DNA of 64,000 nucleotides, from positions 186,001-250,000 of the forward strand of contig NZ_CP009043.1 of the NCBI RefSeq assembly GCF_000736415.1, given 5' to 3'. Of the stretch, positions 27,745 through 36,807 are shown piece after piece (position 1 is the stretch's first letter; each line of letters begins with the position of its first letter). The position numbers were made by a program, and so were the translations under genes. Below the pieces are notes generated by a model that worked only from the letters and a program-made list of their open reading frames with translations, was not told where the DNA came from and made no database searches. Source of the stretch: Campylobacter iguaniorum (lineage in GTDB: Bacteria > Campylobacterota > Campylobacteria > Campylobacterales > Campylobacteraceae).

Positions 27745-28997
27745 TGAAAGAAGAAGGTATATACGACGGTTATCACTTTAGGACGAGCGAGGCTTTGTTT
27801 GGTGTACAGTTTTTGTTTGTGGCGTTTGGCGCGCTTGTTTTGATGCCGATTTTAACAGGACTTGATATAAATGTAGCACTTTTTACAGCTGGTATCGGGA
27901 CGCTGATTTTTCAGCTTTGCACGAAAAGGCGTGTTGTACCGATATTTTTGGCAAGTAGCTTTGCATTTATTGCTCCAATTACCTTTAGCGTCGGTCAGTG
28001 GGGGCTTAGCGCTACTATGGGTGGGCTTGTCGCAGCTGGACTGTTTTACGTTGTTTTAAGCTTCATCGTGCGTTTTAAGGGACAAGATTTTATATACAAG
28101 CTCTTGCCGCCAGTCGTGGTGGGGCCTGTCATCATAACAATCGGACTCATACTCTCACCAAGTGCAGTTAATATGGCGATGGGTAAAGGCGCTGTTTATA
28201 GTAGTGAAGTCTCTTTAACGATCGCTGGAATAACGCTTTTAACGACTATTATGGCTATTGTTTTTGGTCGTGGGATGATGAAACTAATCCCGATCATAAT
28301 AGGCGTTGGCGTGGGATACGTGGTTTCTATATTTTATGGAATTGTTGATTTTTCTATTATTTCAAAGGCTAGTTGGTTTGCCTTGCCGAACTTCACAGCC
28401 CCTACATTTGAGCTAAATGCAATGCTTTATATGATACCAGTGGCTATCGCTCCTACAATCGAGCATATAGGAAATATTTTGGCTATTGGAAACGTGACAA
28501 AGACTGATTTTATCAAAAATCCAGGACTTAAAAACACACTTTTGGGCGACGGCTTAGCAACTAGTGCGGCTGCACTTTTTGGTGGTCCGCCAAATACGAC
28601 TTATTCAGAAGTCACTGGAGCAGTTCGCCTAACAAAAGCTTATAATCCAGGTATTATGACTTGGACTGCGATAACTGCGATTTTGCTTGCATTTGTTGGG
28701 AAGCTTGGGGCGTTCATCGCCACTATCCCAGCTTGCGTAATTGGCGGAATTATGGTTTTGCTTTTTGGAATTATCGCTAGCGTGGGCATGGAAACGCTAA
28801 TCAAACACAAAGTTGATCTTGCAGATCCTAGAAATATGATAATCGTTTCGCTCATTTTGGTTTTTGCCATTGGCGGAATGGTGTTTGATTTTGGTTTTGC
28901 TAGTTTTAGCGGAATTGGACTTGGTGCTATCATGGGTGTTTTATTAAATTTAGTGCTTCCAAAAACAGATAAATTTCAAGGTTATGACGGATACTAA
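27744..28997 (+). CDS. uraA: Uracil/xanthine permease (NCS2 family)
   Basis: A 417-residue protein with about 14 hydrophobic segments. The NCS2 signature is in the region with IAPTIEHIGNI (the proton-linked glutamate and histidine) and GGPPNTTYSEVTGAV, where PPNTTY with SE matches uracil permeases. It imports nucleobases with protons. It lies inside an otherwise cell-envelope/isoprenoid transcript, overlapping dxr and the peptidase gene by one base each. Confidence 0.9.
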   Translation: MKEEGIYDGYHFRTSEALFGVQFLFVAFGALVLMPILTGLDINVALFTAGIGTLIFQLCTKRRVVPIFLASSFAFIAPITFSVGQWGLSATMGGLVAAGLFYVVLSFIVRFKGQDFIYKLLPPVVVGPVIITIGLILSPSAVNMAMGKGAVYSSEVSLTIAGITLLTTIMAIVFGRGMMKLIPIIIGVGVGYVVSIFYGIVDFSIISKASWFALPNFTAPTFELNAMLYMIPVAIAPTIEHIGNILAIGNVTKTDFIKNPGLKNTLLGDGLATSAAALFGGPPNTTYSEVTGAVRLTKAYNPGIMTWTAITAILLAFVGKLGAFIATIPACVIGGIMVLLFGIIASVGMETLIKHKVDLADPRNMIIVSLILVFAIGGMVFDFGFASFSGIGLGAIMGVLLNLVLPKTDKFQGYDGY

Positions 28998-29746
28998 TGC
29001 GTAGGCGTGAGTTTATAAAAGATAGTTTTTTGGCTTTAGTTGGAGCTGGTTTGTTGCCAAATTTAGCTTTTGGAAGTAGTGATGAATTTGTCGCTAGCGA
29101 TGAAATTGCTACTTTTAATAGCGTTTTTGCGAAGCTAAAATCAGTCCAAAATGAAGTTGGTTTTGGTAAATTTAATATCATAAGTTTTGATGAGGTTTTA
29201 GTAGCTGCAAAATACTCTTCAAGGATAGAAAAATTCAGCCAAGTTGAGCTAAATTTGATAGAAAAGCTTTATGGAGAAGATCCGTCAAAATATGGATTTT
29301 ACGGCAATAAAACTTGCAGTAGCCTAACTGAAGCAATAAATCAAAAAGACATTATCAAGATACCTTTAACAGGGCATTATCTCTTTAAAGGTTTAGCTCA
29401 TCAAGCTTACGAAAATCTCTTGCGAGATGTCGGAAGCTCACTATTTTTAACAAGTGGGGTAAGAAGCGTTTCTAAGCAACTATTTTTGTATATGAATAAG
29501 ATAAAAAATAGTGGCTACAACATAACAAAAGCTAGCAAATCCTTAGCCCCGCCAGCTCATAGTTATCATAGCATAGGCGATTTTGACGTTGGCAAAAAGG
29601 GCTTTGGAGCCTTGAACTTTACAGAGGAATTCATAAGAACAGAAGAGTTTAAAAAACTTATTTCTTTAAAATATGTATCCATAAGATATACAAAAAAGAA
29701 CTTAGATGGAGTTAGATTTGAACCGTGGCATGTACAAGTTGTTTAA
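28997..29746 (+). CDS. Tat-exported M15-family carboxypeptidase (VanY-like)
   Basis: A 249-residue protein beginning MRRREFIKDSF, a twin-arginine signal followed by a hydrophobic stretch ending near LAFGSS. The C-terminal half has the M15 zinc-peptidase pattern: TSGVRSVSKQLFLYM, then HSYHSIGDFDVG, and EPWHVQ at the extreme C-terminus. In VanY the spacing is HxxxxxxD; here the likely aspartate falls one residue earlier, so ligand assignment is uncertain. It probably trims D-Ala or related stem-peptide bonds in peptidoglycan; it directly precedes and overlaps pgp1, another peptidoglycan carboxypeptidase. Confidence 0.78.
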   Translation: MRRREFIKDSFLALVGAGLLPNLAFGSSDEFVASDEIATFNSVFAKLKSVQNEVGFGKFNIISFDEVLVAAKYSSRIEKFSQVELNLIEKLYGEDPSKYGFYGNKTCSSLTEAINQKDIIKIPLTGHYLFKGLAHQAYENLLRDVGSSLFLTSGVRSVSKQLFLYMNKIKNSGYNITKASKSLAPPAHSYHSIGDFDVGKKGFGALNFTEEFIRTEEFKKLISLKYVSIRYTKKNLDGVRFEPWHVQVV

Positions 29747-31052
29747 AGTTTTATTGATTGGTGTTTTTTGCGTAAATTTATATGCAAACGACCTGACGTA
29801 TTCTTTCATCAAAAAGGGCGTGGATGACAATAACACAGTCCTTTTGATAGGCGGGATTCAAGGCGATGAGCCAGGTGGATTTCTAGCTGCTAGCTTGGTG
29901 GCTACTGAATACAACGTGACAAAAGGCTCGCTTTGGGTTGTGCCAAATTTAAATTTTGATAGCATTATCAAAAACGACCGCGGGGCTTTTGGCGATATGA
30001 ACCGTAAATTTGCTAGTATTAGTCCAGATGATCCAGATATAAAAAGTGTAAATGGTATCAAAAAGCTACTTTTGGATCAAAACGTTTCTATGGTGATTCA
30101 TCTGCATGACGGAAGTGGCTTTTACAGACCGACATACATAAACGAGATGAAAAATCCGCGTCGTTGGGGCAATAGCGCGATAATTGATCAAGAAAAACTA
30201 GAATTTCCAAGCCCGTATTCAAATTTAAAAGCCATTGCCACTCAAGTCATAGAAAAAGTAAATCAAAACGCCATAGATGACGAGCATAAGTATTATTTAC
30301 GCAACACAAACACAGCTTTGGGCGATAAAGAGATGCTAAAATCCTTAACATATTTTGCTATCACAAACGCAAAACCAGCCTTTGCAAATGAAGCTAGCAA
30401 ATCTTTAGCTAGTCATGAGAGAGTTTATTATCATCTTTTGGCTATCGAAGAGTATCTTAAAATCGCTGGAATAGAGTTTCAAAGGGGATTTGAGCTAAAT
30501 CCAAAAAGCATTAAAAAAGAAATAGAAAAAGAGATAGAAATCGTTTTGTTTAACAACAAATTCTACCTAAGCCTGAATAATCCAAGAGCCAAAATCGGCT
30601 ATGTTCCTATCCCAAAAGACACAGCTTTGGAGTATAATTGCACAAGCCCGCTTGCAGCACTTATCAAAGATAAAAACGGATATACGGTCCATTATGGCAA
30701 CAAAATTTTGACAAAACTCGTGCCTGAGTTTATTGATTATTCAAATTTAACAAGCAGTATCGAAATAGAAGTAGATGACAAAAAAGAGCAGATAGAACTC
30801 GGCTCAAAGATAGAAGTAAGCTCATATATAAAGGTATTGAAAAAAGATAAAATCAGAGTAAATGTCATAGGATACGGCTCCAAGCCAGTTGATGAATCAA
30901 ATATAAAAATAAGTAAAAAAGATATAAAAAAAAGCTTTTCTATAGATAAAAAAGGAAATATTTTTCGGGTTGAATTATACGAGCAAAGCAAGGACGGCGA
31001 TAAATTTATCGGTATGTTTTTGGTCGAGTTTAAAGACGGTAAAAGCTCATGA
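29730..31052 (+). CDS. pgp1: Peptidoglycan DL-carboxypeptidase Pgp1 (Csd4-like, M14)
   Basis: A protein of about 440 residues with a signal peptide (FKVLLIGVFCVNLYAND). The zinc motif of M14 peptidases, normally HxxE, reads QGDE in LLIGGIQGDEPGG; this glutamine replacement is the known signature of Campylobacter Pgp1 and Helicobacter Csd4. The partner histidine is in MVIHLHDGSGFY. The enzyme trims tripeptides to dipeptides in peptidoglycan and is needed for helical cell shape. ATG 29730 is chosen over ATG 29706 for the cleaner signal peptide; both lack a strong ribosome site, suggesting coupling to the overlapping M15 gene. Confidence 0.9.
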   Translation: MYKLFKVLLIGVFCVNLYANDLTYSFIKKGVDDNNTVLLIGGIQGDEPGGFLAASLVATEYNVTKGSLWVVPNLNFDSIIKNDRGAFGDMNRKFASISPDDPDIKSVNGIKKLLLDQNVSMVIHLHDGSGFYRPTYINEMKNPRRWGNSAIIDQEKLEFPSPYSNLKAIATQVIEKVNQNAIDDEHKYYLRNTNTALGDKEMLKSLTYFAITNAKPAFANEASKSLASHERVYYHLLAIEEYLKIAGIEFQRGFELNPKSIKKEIEKEIEIVLFNNKFYLSLNNPRAKIGYVPIPKDTALEYNCTSPLAALIKDKNGYTVHYGNKILTKLVPEFIDYSNLTSSIEIEVDDKKEQIELGSKIEVSSYIKVLKKDKIRVNVIGYGSKPVDESNIKISKKDIKKSFSIDKKGNIFRVELYEQSKDGDKFIGMFLVEFKDGKSS

Positions 31053-32050
31053 TATTAGGTATTGAGAGTAGTTGCGATGATAGTTCAGTGGCTCTAATGG
31101 ACGCTCAAACTTATGAGCTAAAGTTTTACAAAAAAATCACCCAAGAAGCAGAGCATTCTAAATTTGGTGGCGTGGTGCCAGAGCTTGCAGCTCGTCTTCA
31201 CACGGCAGCTTTGCCAAATTTGATTGAAGAGATTAGCCCGTATTTTAAAGATATACAAGCAGTCGGCGTGACAAATGAGCCTGGACTTAGCGTTAGCTTG
31301 ATAGGTGGAGTAAGCGTGGCAAAGTCGCTTTGCGTCGCTCTTGGAGTGCCATTAATTGGCGTAAATCACTTAATCGGACATATTTATTCGCTATTTTTAG
31401 ATAGGCAAATCACGCTCCCACTTGGAGTATTGCTAGTAAGTGGCGGTCATACAATGGTGCTAAATATCGGTGAAAATGGCATCATAAAAGTCATTGCCAC
31501 CACGAGTGATGATAGCTTTGGGGAGAGTTTTGACAAGGTCGCAAAAATGATGAATCTAGGCTATCCAGGTGGTGCTATCATAGAAAAATTAGCCCAAAAT
31601 GGCGACGCAAAACGGTTTAAATTTACAGTTCCGCTCAAGCATGATAAACGCATAGAATATAGCTTTTCAGGGTTAAAAAACCAAGTCAGAGTAGAGATAG
31701 AAAAGCTTGGAGAGCTTAGTGAAGCTGATAAAAGCGATATTGCAGTATCTTTTCAAAACTCAGCCATAGAACACATTCTTGATAAGCTTGAAAAGATTTT
31801 TGGTGAGTATAAATTTAAAAACTTTGGCGTGGTCGGTGGGGCTAGTGCAAACTTGCTTCTTAGATCAAAACTTCAAATTTTATGTGATAAATTTGGCTCA
31901 AATTTGATGTATGCGCCGCTAAAATATTGCAGCGACAACGCAGCGATGATAGCAAGAGTAGCCACGTCTAAGTATCAAAACTCCAAATTTACCCAAGTTG
32001 GCGAGCTTGCCATAAAACCACGGGTAAATCTTGATGGTATGAGTGTTTAG
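31049..32050 (+). CDS. tsaD: tRNA N6-threonylcarbamoyladenosine transferase TsaD
   Basis: A 333-residue ASKHA-fold enzyme placing threonylcarbamoyl on A37 of ANN-decoding tRNAs. LGIESSCDDS at the N-terminus, the metal-binding HLIGHIYS histidines, VSGGHTMVL and the C-terminal CSDNAAMIA are all present. Overlaps pgp1 by 4 nt. pgp1-tsaD is, as I recall, also the C. jejuni order. Confidence 0.97.
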   Translation: MILGIESSCDDSSVALMDAQTYELKFYKKITQEAEHSKFGGVVPELAARLHTAALPNLIEEISPYFKDIQAVGVTNEPGLSVSLIGGVSVAKSLCVALGVPLIGVNHLIGHIYSLFLDRQITLPLGVLLVSGGHTMVLNIGENGIIKVIATTSDDSFGESFDKVAKMMNLGYPGGAIIEKLAQNGDAKRFKFTVPLKHDKRIEYSFSGLKNQVRVEIEKLGELSEADKSDIAVSFQNSAIEHILDKLEKIFGEYKFKNFGVVGGASANLLLRSKLQILCDKFGSNLMYAPLKYCSDNAAMIARVATSKYQNSKFTQVGELAIKPRVNLDGMSV

Positions 32051-32058
32051 TTTTATGA

Positions 32059-32064
32059 TATAAT
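32059..32064 (+). promoter_or_regulatory. TATAAT 6 nt before the pflA start (leaderless promoter)
   Basis: A perfect TATAAT, preceded by ATGA, begins 9 nt after the tsaD stop and is followed by 6 nt and the pflA ATG. Transcription should begin about at the start codon; no ribosome site is present. Confidence 0.6.
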
Positions 32065-32070
32065 TAAGCC

Positions 32071-34443
32071 ATGAAGTATTTTATCTTAGCTATTTTGACC
32101 GCTATTAATGTCTTTGCTTTCAGCCTTACCATAAATACTGGAAGTCGTAGTGGGAGCGAGTATTATATCATTCATTTAGAAGATGATAAAAACATGACTT
32201 GCAACAAAAAGCTAACTAAAGATAATCAAAATTTTTATATCTGCCATGTTGATGGTCTGTTAGATCCAAAAGTCTCAAATCAAAATCTGCCATTTATGAA
32301 TCTGTCTTTTGAAAAGCAAAAAAATGGCTATGATGTCATAATAGAGCCAAAAATCAGCTCTGAGATTTTAAATTTGAATAGAAGTTTGTATGAAAACTAC
32401 GACTCAAAAGTCCAAAATATACCAGAGTCTAAGCATTTTACTATCGTTCTTGATAAGACAATAGGTCAAGTCCCAAAAGAGATAAATGACGGTATAAATT
32501 TTCCTATATATTATCCAAATATGCTTTTGCCAACAGTTGGTGCTTTGGATCTGAACAAAGCCCCAATCACGTATGAAGAAAGTGGAGATATAGGGCTTTA
32601 TTTAGGTATCAAAAAAAGCTATGAAGACGGCGCTTATAATGAGACTTTGAGAGATTCAAGAAAAGCTATAAGTATGCACCCAAACAGCATTTTTGCTAGT
32701 GAGTTTTGGCTTTATGCGCTTAGATCGCTTGATAAAATATCTAAAAGATCTGATGACTATAGAGCAGCTGAAAAATACGCTAATGAGATAATAACAGACG
32801 CAAAATTATGGATGAAAAGCTTTGCTTCAGATAGGAATTATCCAGAGGTCTTGTACTTAGTAATGAACGCATATCTGACCCAAGAGATGCAAAGTGACGC
32901 CAACTATGCTTTAGATATTTTGATGACAGAGCATCCTGGTTCTGCTTGGACTAAGATGGCGATACTTACTTACGCTGATAAGCTACTTGTAAAAGGCAAA
33001 ATCGATGACGCTTTAAATCTATACGAAGATATACTCTACTCATCAAAAGATATCGCCATAGTAAGCAGAGCAGCTATCAGACTCGCTGGAGCTAGTATAA
33101 CTCAGCAAAAATTCAACGAAGCAAACGCATATATACAAAAGGTCATAACCGCAAACAAAGAGTATCTACTAGAAGATATTGCTGATTCTATGGAGATAGC
33201 AAACGCCTTTAGAGATAAAAATATGCCTCAAACTGCCGCTCAAATCTATAAAATCATCTTTGAAAACTCCAAAAGAGGCGATAATTACTATGAAGTATCT
33301 CTAAGAAATCTAGCCCTTGCCTTGTCTAAAACAGATGAGAAAAAAGCAGCTTATGAATATCTCGTAAAATATCAAAAAGAGTTTAATACAAGCGAATATA
33401 TGAGCCAAATCTCAGCTGGAGTTGATAGATTGTTTTTTGATATCAATCAAACTGCTCCAAATCTCCACGAGCATTATGCAAATTTGATGAGCAAATATAC
33501 TGGCTTAGATATTGGCAAAAAGGCTATGCTACAAGATATTAAGCTCTATTATGATGAGAAAAAATATCCAAAGGTGCTAAGCTACAAAGAGCAAATTTTA
33601 GATTTAAATAGTAGTGAAGTTAGTCAAATTTTACATAATTCAGCACTTATCTTAGCAAACAGTGCAAACCAAAATGGCGATTGCAAACTAAGCGTAAGGC
33701 TAGTAAAAGAGTATGATCTAAAAGAAGATATAAAAGATAAATTTAAACTATATGGCTGCTACATGCGAACAGCTCAGTATGAAGACGCCTTAAATTTAGC
33801 CTTGCCACACATCAAAGATGATGATCTGCACGACCGCGTAGAATGGCTAGCAAGAGTGAGTAGGACGCTATTTGAGCTTGGTCGGTATGAGGATTGTATA
33901 CGGGCTTGTGATGAGGCTCTAAGCATTGCTTCAACTATCAAATATTCAGATCCGACTGAGGCGATTTTTTACCGTTTTTATTCGTTTATCAAGCTAAATA
34001 AATTTGAAGACGCAATCTCTAGTATAAACGCTCTTGAAAGCCTTAGAGGCAATGATATAAGACTAGTTGAGATCTATGATATAGCAGCAAAATACGCAAG
34101 TCTAAAGGGCTTTGATAGCGCAGCACTAAACTACGCTAAAAAAGCAGTAGATATGCAAGAAAAGCTCAAAATTACTACTTTTAGCCCAGAAATCGACTTC
34201 ATATATATAGGTGCTTTGATGAAAATCTCAAGGCAAAATGAAGCCCTAAACGTCGCCAAATCCTTGCTTGAAATCCGCCTAAATCCAGAGCAAAGACAAA
34301 GAGCCTTGTATCAAGTGGGCGAAATTTACATCAACCAAAACGACTTCACTTCAGCCAAACCTTATGTGAGTGAGTGCGTCAGCTCAAACTTTAGCTCGCC
34401 TTGGAAAGAGCTTTGCAAAGAGCAAAATAAGCTTATAAATTAG
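32071..34443 (+). CDS. pflA: Probable PflA, periplasmic TPR flagellar motor protein
   Basis: A 790-residue exported protein: signal peptide (MKYFILAILTAINVFAFS), a beta-rich N-terminal domain of about 150 residues, then many helical hairpins with TPR spacing and composition (for example ALNLYEDILYSSKD, YEDCIRACDEALSIAS, DSAALNYAKKAVDMQ). Length and layout match PflA of C. jejuni (about 788 residues), which scaffolds the motor disc with PflB and recruits MotAB stators; mutants are flagellated but paralysed. motAB lie at 48.7 kb. Identity rests on architecture and length. Its 3' end overlaps miaA (opposite strand) by 11 nt. Confidence 0.75.
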   Translation: MKYFILAILTAINVFAFSLTINTGSRSGSEYYIIHLEDDKNMTCNKKLTKDNQNFYICHVDGLLDPKVSNQNLPFMNLSFEKQKNGYDVIIEPKISSEILNLNRSLYENYDSKVQNIPESKHFTIVLDKTIGQVPKEINDGINFPIYYPNMLLPTVGALDLNKAPITYEESGDIGLYLGIKKSYEDGAYNETLRDSRKAISMHPNSIFASEFWLYALRSLDKISKRSDDYRAAEKYANEIITDAKLWMKSFASDRNYPEVLYLVMNAYLTQEMQSDANYALDILMTEHPGSAWTKMAILTYADKLLVKGKIDDALNLYEDILYSSKDIAIVSRAAIRLAGASITQQKFNEANAYIQKVITANKEYLLEDIADSMEIANAFRDKNMPQTAAQIYKIIFENSKRGDNYYEVSLRNLALALSKTDEKKAAYEYLVKYQKEFNTSEYMSQISAGVDRLFFDINQTAPNLHEHYANLMSKYTGLDIGKKAMLQDIKLYYDEKKYPKVLSYKEQILDLNSSEVSQILHNSALILANSANQNGDCKLSVRLVKEYDLKEDIKDKFKLYGCYMRTAQYEDALNLALPHIKDDDLHDRVEWLARVSRTLFELGRYEDCIRACDEALSIASTIKYSDPTEAIFYRFYSFIKLNKFEDAISSINALESLRGNDIRLVEIYDIAAKYASLKGFDSAALNYAKKAVDMQEKLKITTFSPEIDFIYIGALMKISRQNEALNVAKSLLEIRLNPEQRQRALYQVGEIYINQNDFTSAKPYVSECVSSNFSSPWKELCKEQNKLIN

Positions 34444-35353
34444 CTAAAATTTGCTCAAATCCACTCTCAAAACTCACATTTATTTTGTCTTTAAATTTAG
34501 ACGCATTAAAAGTGCGTTGGCGTTTGGCAAGCTGTGCTGTATGCGTGGAAATTAGTTCAAAAAGCTTGTAGTAAGACGATTTTTTGTCGTTTAAATTTAA
34601 GCTATTTAAGCTTGGATCAATATCGCCAAGCTCGCCATTTAGAAACTCTTTGGACTCTTTTAAACCTATGCAGTTTAGGGCTTTTACGTCATTTGGATAC
34701 TTAGCAAACAAGCCCTTTGCTTCATCTATTAGCCCGCTTTCTAGCATGGCTTTTGTCCTTTGGGCTATGCGAGATCTTAGCTCATCTTTATCCCAAACAA
34801 TATCAAATATTTTTAGATTTTTGATGATTGGCTCAGTTGTGTTTTGCTTCAGCCATAAACTTGGGATCTGGCTAGTTTGGGTGTAAATTTGATACCATTT
34901 TTGCATTCTAAAAGTATCGTTTTGGCTAAATTTGGCTGCGAATTCTGGGTCGTTTTGAAGCACAAGTTCCCAAATTTGGCTATTGCTAAGCGAGTTTGGG
35001 CTATCATCCAGCTTTGGACTAAGCCCACCCAGCATGGCTGAGAGATAAAATCCGCTTCCGCCAGTGATAATGAGTGGAATATCATTAGACATGGCAAACT
35101 CTCTAGCCTTGAAATACTCTTTGATAAAATCCCCCACGCAAAAATGCTCATCAGGATAGACCAAATTTATTCCAAAATGCCTGATTTGGCTTAGTTCATC
35201 AGCGTTTGGTTTGGCGCTTGCGATGTCTATTTCTTTGTAAAGACAAAGCGAATCAAGGCTAAGAATCACGCCACCAAGCCTGCTAGCTAGCTTGATAGCT
35301 AGAGCACTTTTGCCACTTGCTGTAGTTCCGATAAGCCCAAATTCATAAAACAT
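34433..35353 (-). CDS. miaA: tRNA dimethylallyltransferase MiaA
   Basis: A 306-residue prenyltransferase modifying A37 of UNN-decoding tRNAs. P-loop GTTASGKSALA, LSLDSLCLYKEIDIASAKP (usual D-S-x-Q-x-Y replaced by DSLCLYKE), ITGGSGFYLSAML and the C-terminal LAKRQRTFN are present. The product of the MEP pathway (dxr in this window) supplies its substrate. Confidence 0.95.
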   Translation of the reverse strand: MFYEFGLIGTTASGKSALAIKLASRLGGVILSLDSLCLYKEIDIASAKPNADELSQIRHFGINLVYPDEHFCVGDFIKEYFKAREFAMSNDIPLIITGGSGFYLSAMLGGLSPKLDDSPNSLSNSQIWELVLQNDPEFAAKFSQNDTFRMQKWYQIYTQTSQIPSLWLKQNTTEPIIKNLKIFDIVWDKDELRSRIAQRTKAMLESGLIDEAKGLFAKYPNDVKALNCIGLKESKEFLNGELGDIDPSLNSLNLNDKKSSYYKLFELISTHTAQLAKRQRTFNASKFKDKINVSFESGFEQILANL

Positions 35354-35437
35354 TTCTAGCCTTTTTTTAGTGTGATTTTATCAAAAAAAGCTAAATTTAG
35401 TAAAAATTGGATAAAATAAACGATTTAAAGGAAAATA

Positions 35438-36307
35438 ATGGCTAAATTTATACAAATTTTAAAAGATATTAATGAGCTTATCGTGTTTAAGCACTCTGTT
35501 TTTGCCTTGCCGTTTATCTTCATAGCGATGATTGTAGCTAGCAAGAGTGGAAGCGGCTCTATGTGGTTTGGGTTTGGGCTTTTGGTGCTTGGCGTGCTTT
35601 GCGCTGTAAGTGCTAGAAACTACGCTATGGCGATGAATAGATTGCTTGATGAGGACATCGATAGACCAAATCCACGCTGCTCATCTCGCCCAAGCGTCGA
35701 TGGACGTATCGGCAGAGCAAATTTAAAAGCCTTTATCATAGCAAACGCTGTTATATTCGTGGTCGTAGCGTTTTTCATCAACTCTTTGGCATTTTGGCTT
35801 AGTTTTGTATTTTTGGCTATTCTTGGTGGATATTCTTATGTGAAGAGATTTTCTAGCCTAGCTCACGTGGTGCTTGGATTTTGTCTTGGATTAGCTCCTA
35901 TTGCCGGGGTTATTGCAGTGAGTGGAGAAGTGCCTTTGTGGTCAGTGCTGCTTTGCCTTGGCGTGGTTTTTTGGGTTGGCGGATTTGACGTGTTGTATTC
36001 GCTCCAAGACATTGATTATGACAAAGGTGCTGGACTTTTTAGCATTCCAGCTATTTATGGACAAAAATCATCGATGTTTATTTCAGCCCTTTTTCACGGG
36101 CTTTGCGTTATTTTTTGGACTTTGTTTGTGTGGGCTGGCGGGCTTGGTTTTTGGGCGTATTTGGCTGTTTTGCTCTCAGCTTTTATACTTTATAAAGAAC
36201 ACACGATAGTAAGAGCAGATTTTAATAAGATAGACAAGGCATTTTTCACGCTAAATGGATATTTGGGGATTATGTTTTTTATCTTGGTTTGGATAGATTT
36301 ATGGTAG
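35438..36307 (+). CDS. mqnP: Menaquinone biosynthesis prenyltransferase MqnP (UbiA family)
   Basis: A 289-residue membrane prenyltransferase with eight to nine helices. The two polyprenyl-diphosphate/metal motifs are NRLLDEDIDRPNPR and LQDIDYDKGAG. Given the futalosine-type mqnD in the window, it most likely prenylates the naphthoate intermediate. A GATAAAAT -10 and AAAGGAA site precede the ATG. Overlaps the next gene by 7 nt. Confidence 0.9.
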   Translation: MAKFIQILKDINELIVFKHSVFALPFIFIAMIVASKSGSGSMWFGFGLLVLGVLCAVSARNYAMAMNRLLDEDIDRPNPRCSSRPSVDGRIGRANLKAFIIANAVIFVVVAFFINSLAFWLSFVFLAILGGYSYVKRFSSLAHVVLGFCLGLAPIAGVIAVSGEVPLWSVLLCLGVVFWVGGFDVLYSLQDIDYDKGAGLFSIPAIYGQKSSMFISALFHGLCVIFWTLFVWAGGLGFWAYLAVLLSAFILYKEHTIVRADFNKIDKAFFTLNGYLGIMFFILVWIDLW

Positions 36308-36807
36308 ATTTTAGACTTATAGCCTCTAGGGTTTTGGTGCAGTTTCAAAAGGATTTAAACGGTGAATTTGAGCTTGAATTTAGCCAAAGTAGATCTAGCA
36401 TAGATGAGTGGCTAAGCCTAGAAAAAGCACGTGGCGAGAGTGCGAACTCAGATCCGCTTACCGTAAAACTCCTAGTCGAACTCTACAAAAAAGTCGATGA
36501 GCTTTCAAATTTAATCAAAAATGAAAAATCTCCACAAATCCCACTTGAGAGTCTGGAAACTGCGACTCATATAGGCTTTGAAGGGTTTAAATTTGGCGTC
36601 CAGTGCTTAGAAGAGGGTGAGATATATTTTGCAAGGATTTTGCTTCCGACATTTATCAAAAAAGAGATTTTAGTATATTTCAGAGCTTTAGATACAAACA
36701 CAGCTAAGATATTTAGGGTCTCAAAGGGCGATGAGAGAGAGTGGAGCGCGTACGTAGCTGAAAGCGAAAGACTAGAGATAAGGAGAGCAAAAAACGATGA
36801 GCAATGA
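36301..36807 (+). CDS. Hypothetical protein, conserved position between mqnP and moaA
   Basis: A soluble protein of about 168 residues, not recognised. The N-terminal part (VLVQFQKDLNGEFELEF) and a coiled LLVELYKKVDELSNLI segment precede a beta-rich half (IGFEGFKFGVQCLEEGEIYFARILLP) that recalls PilZ-type small barrels without their arginine motif. ATG 36301 is preferred over the upstream TTG 36289. It overlaps mqnP and the following gene. Confidence 0.65.
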   Translation: MVDFRLIASRVLVQFQKDLNGEFELEFSQSRSSIDEWLSLEKARGESANSDPLTVKLLVELYKKVDELSNLIKNEKSPQIPLESLETATHIGFEGFKFGVQCLEEGEIYFARILLPTFIKKEILVYFRALDTNTAKIFRVSKGDEREWSAYVAESERLEIRRAKNDEQ

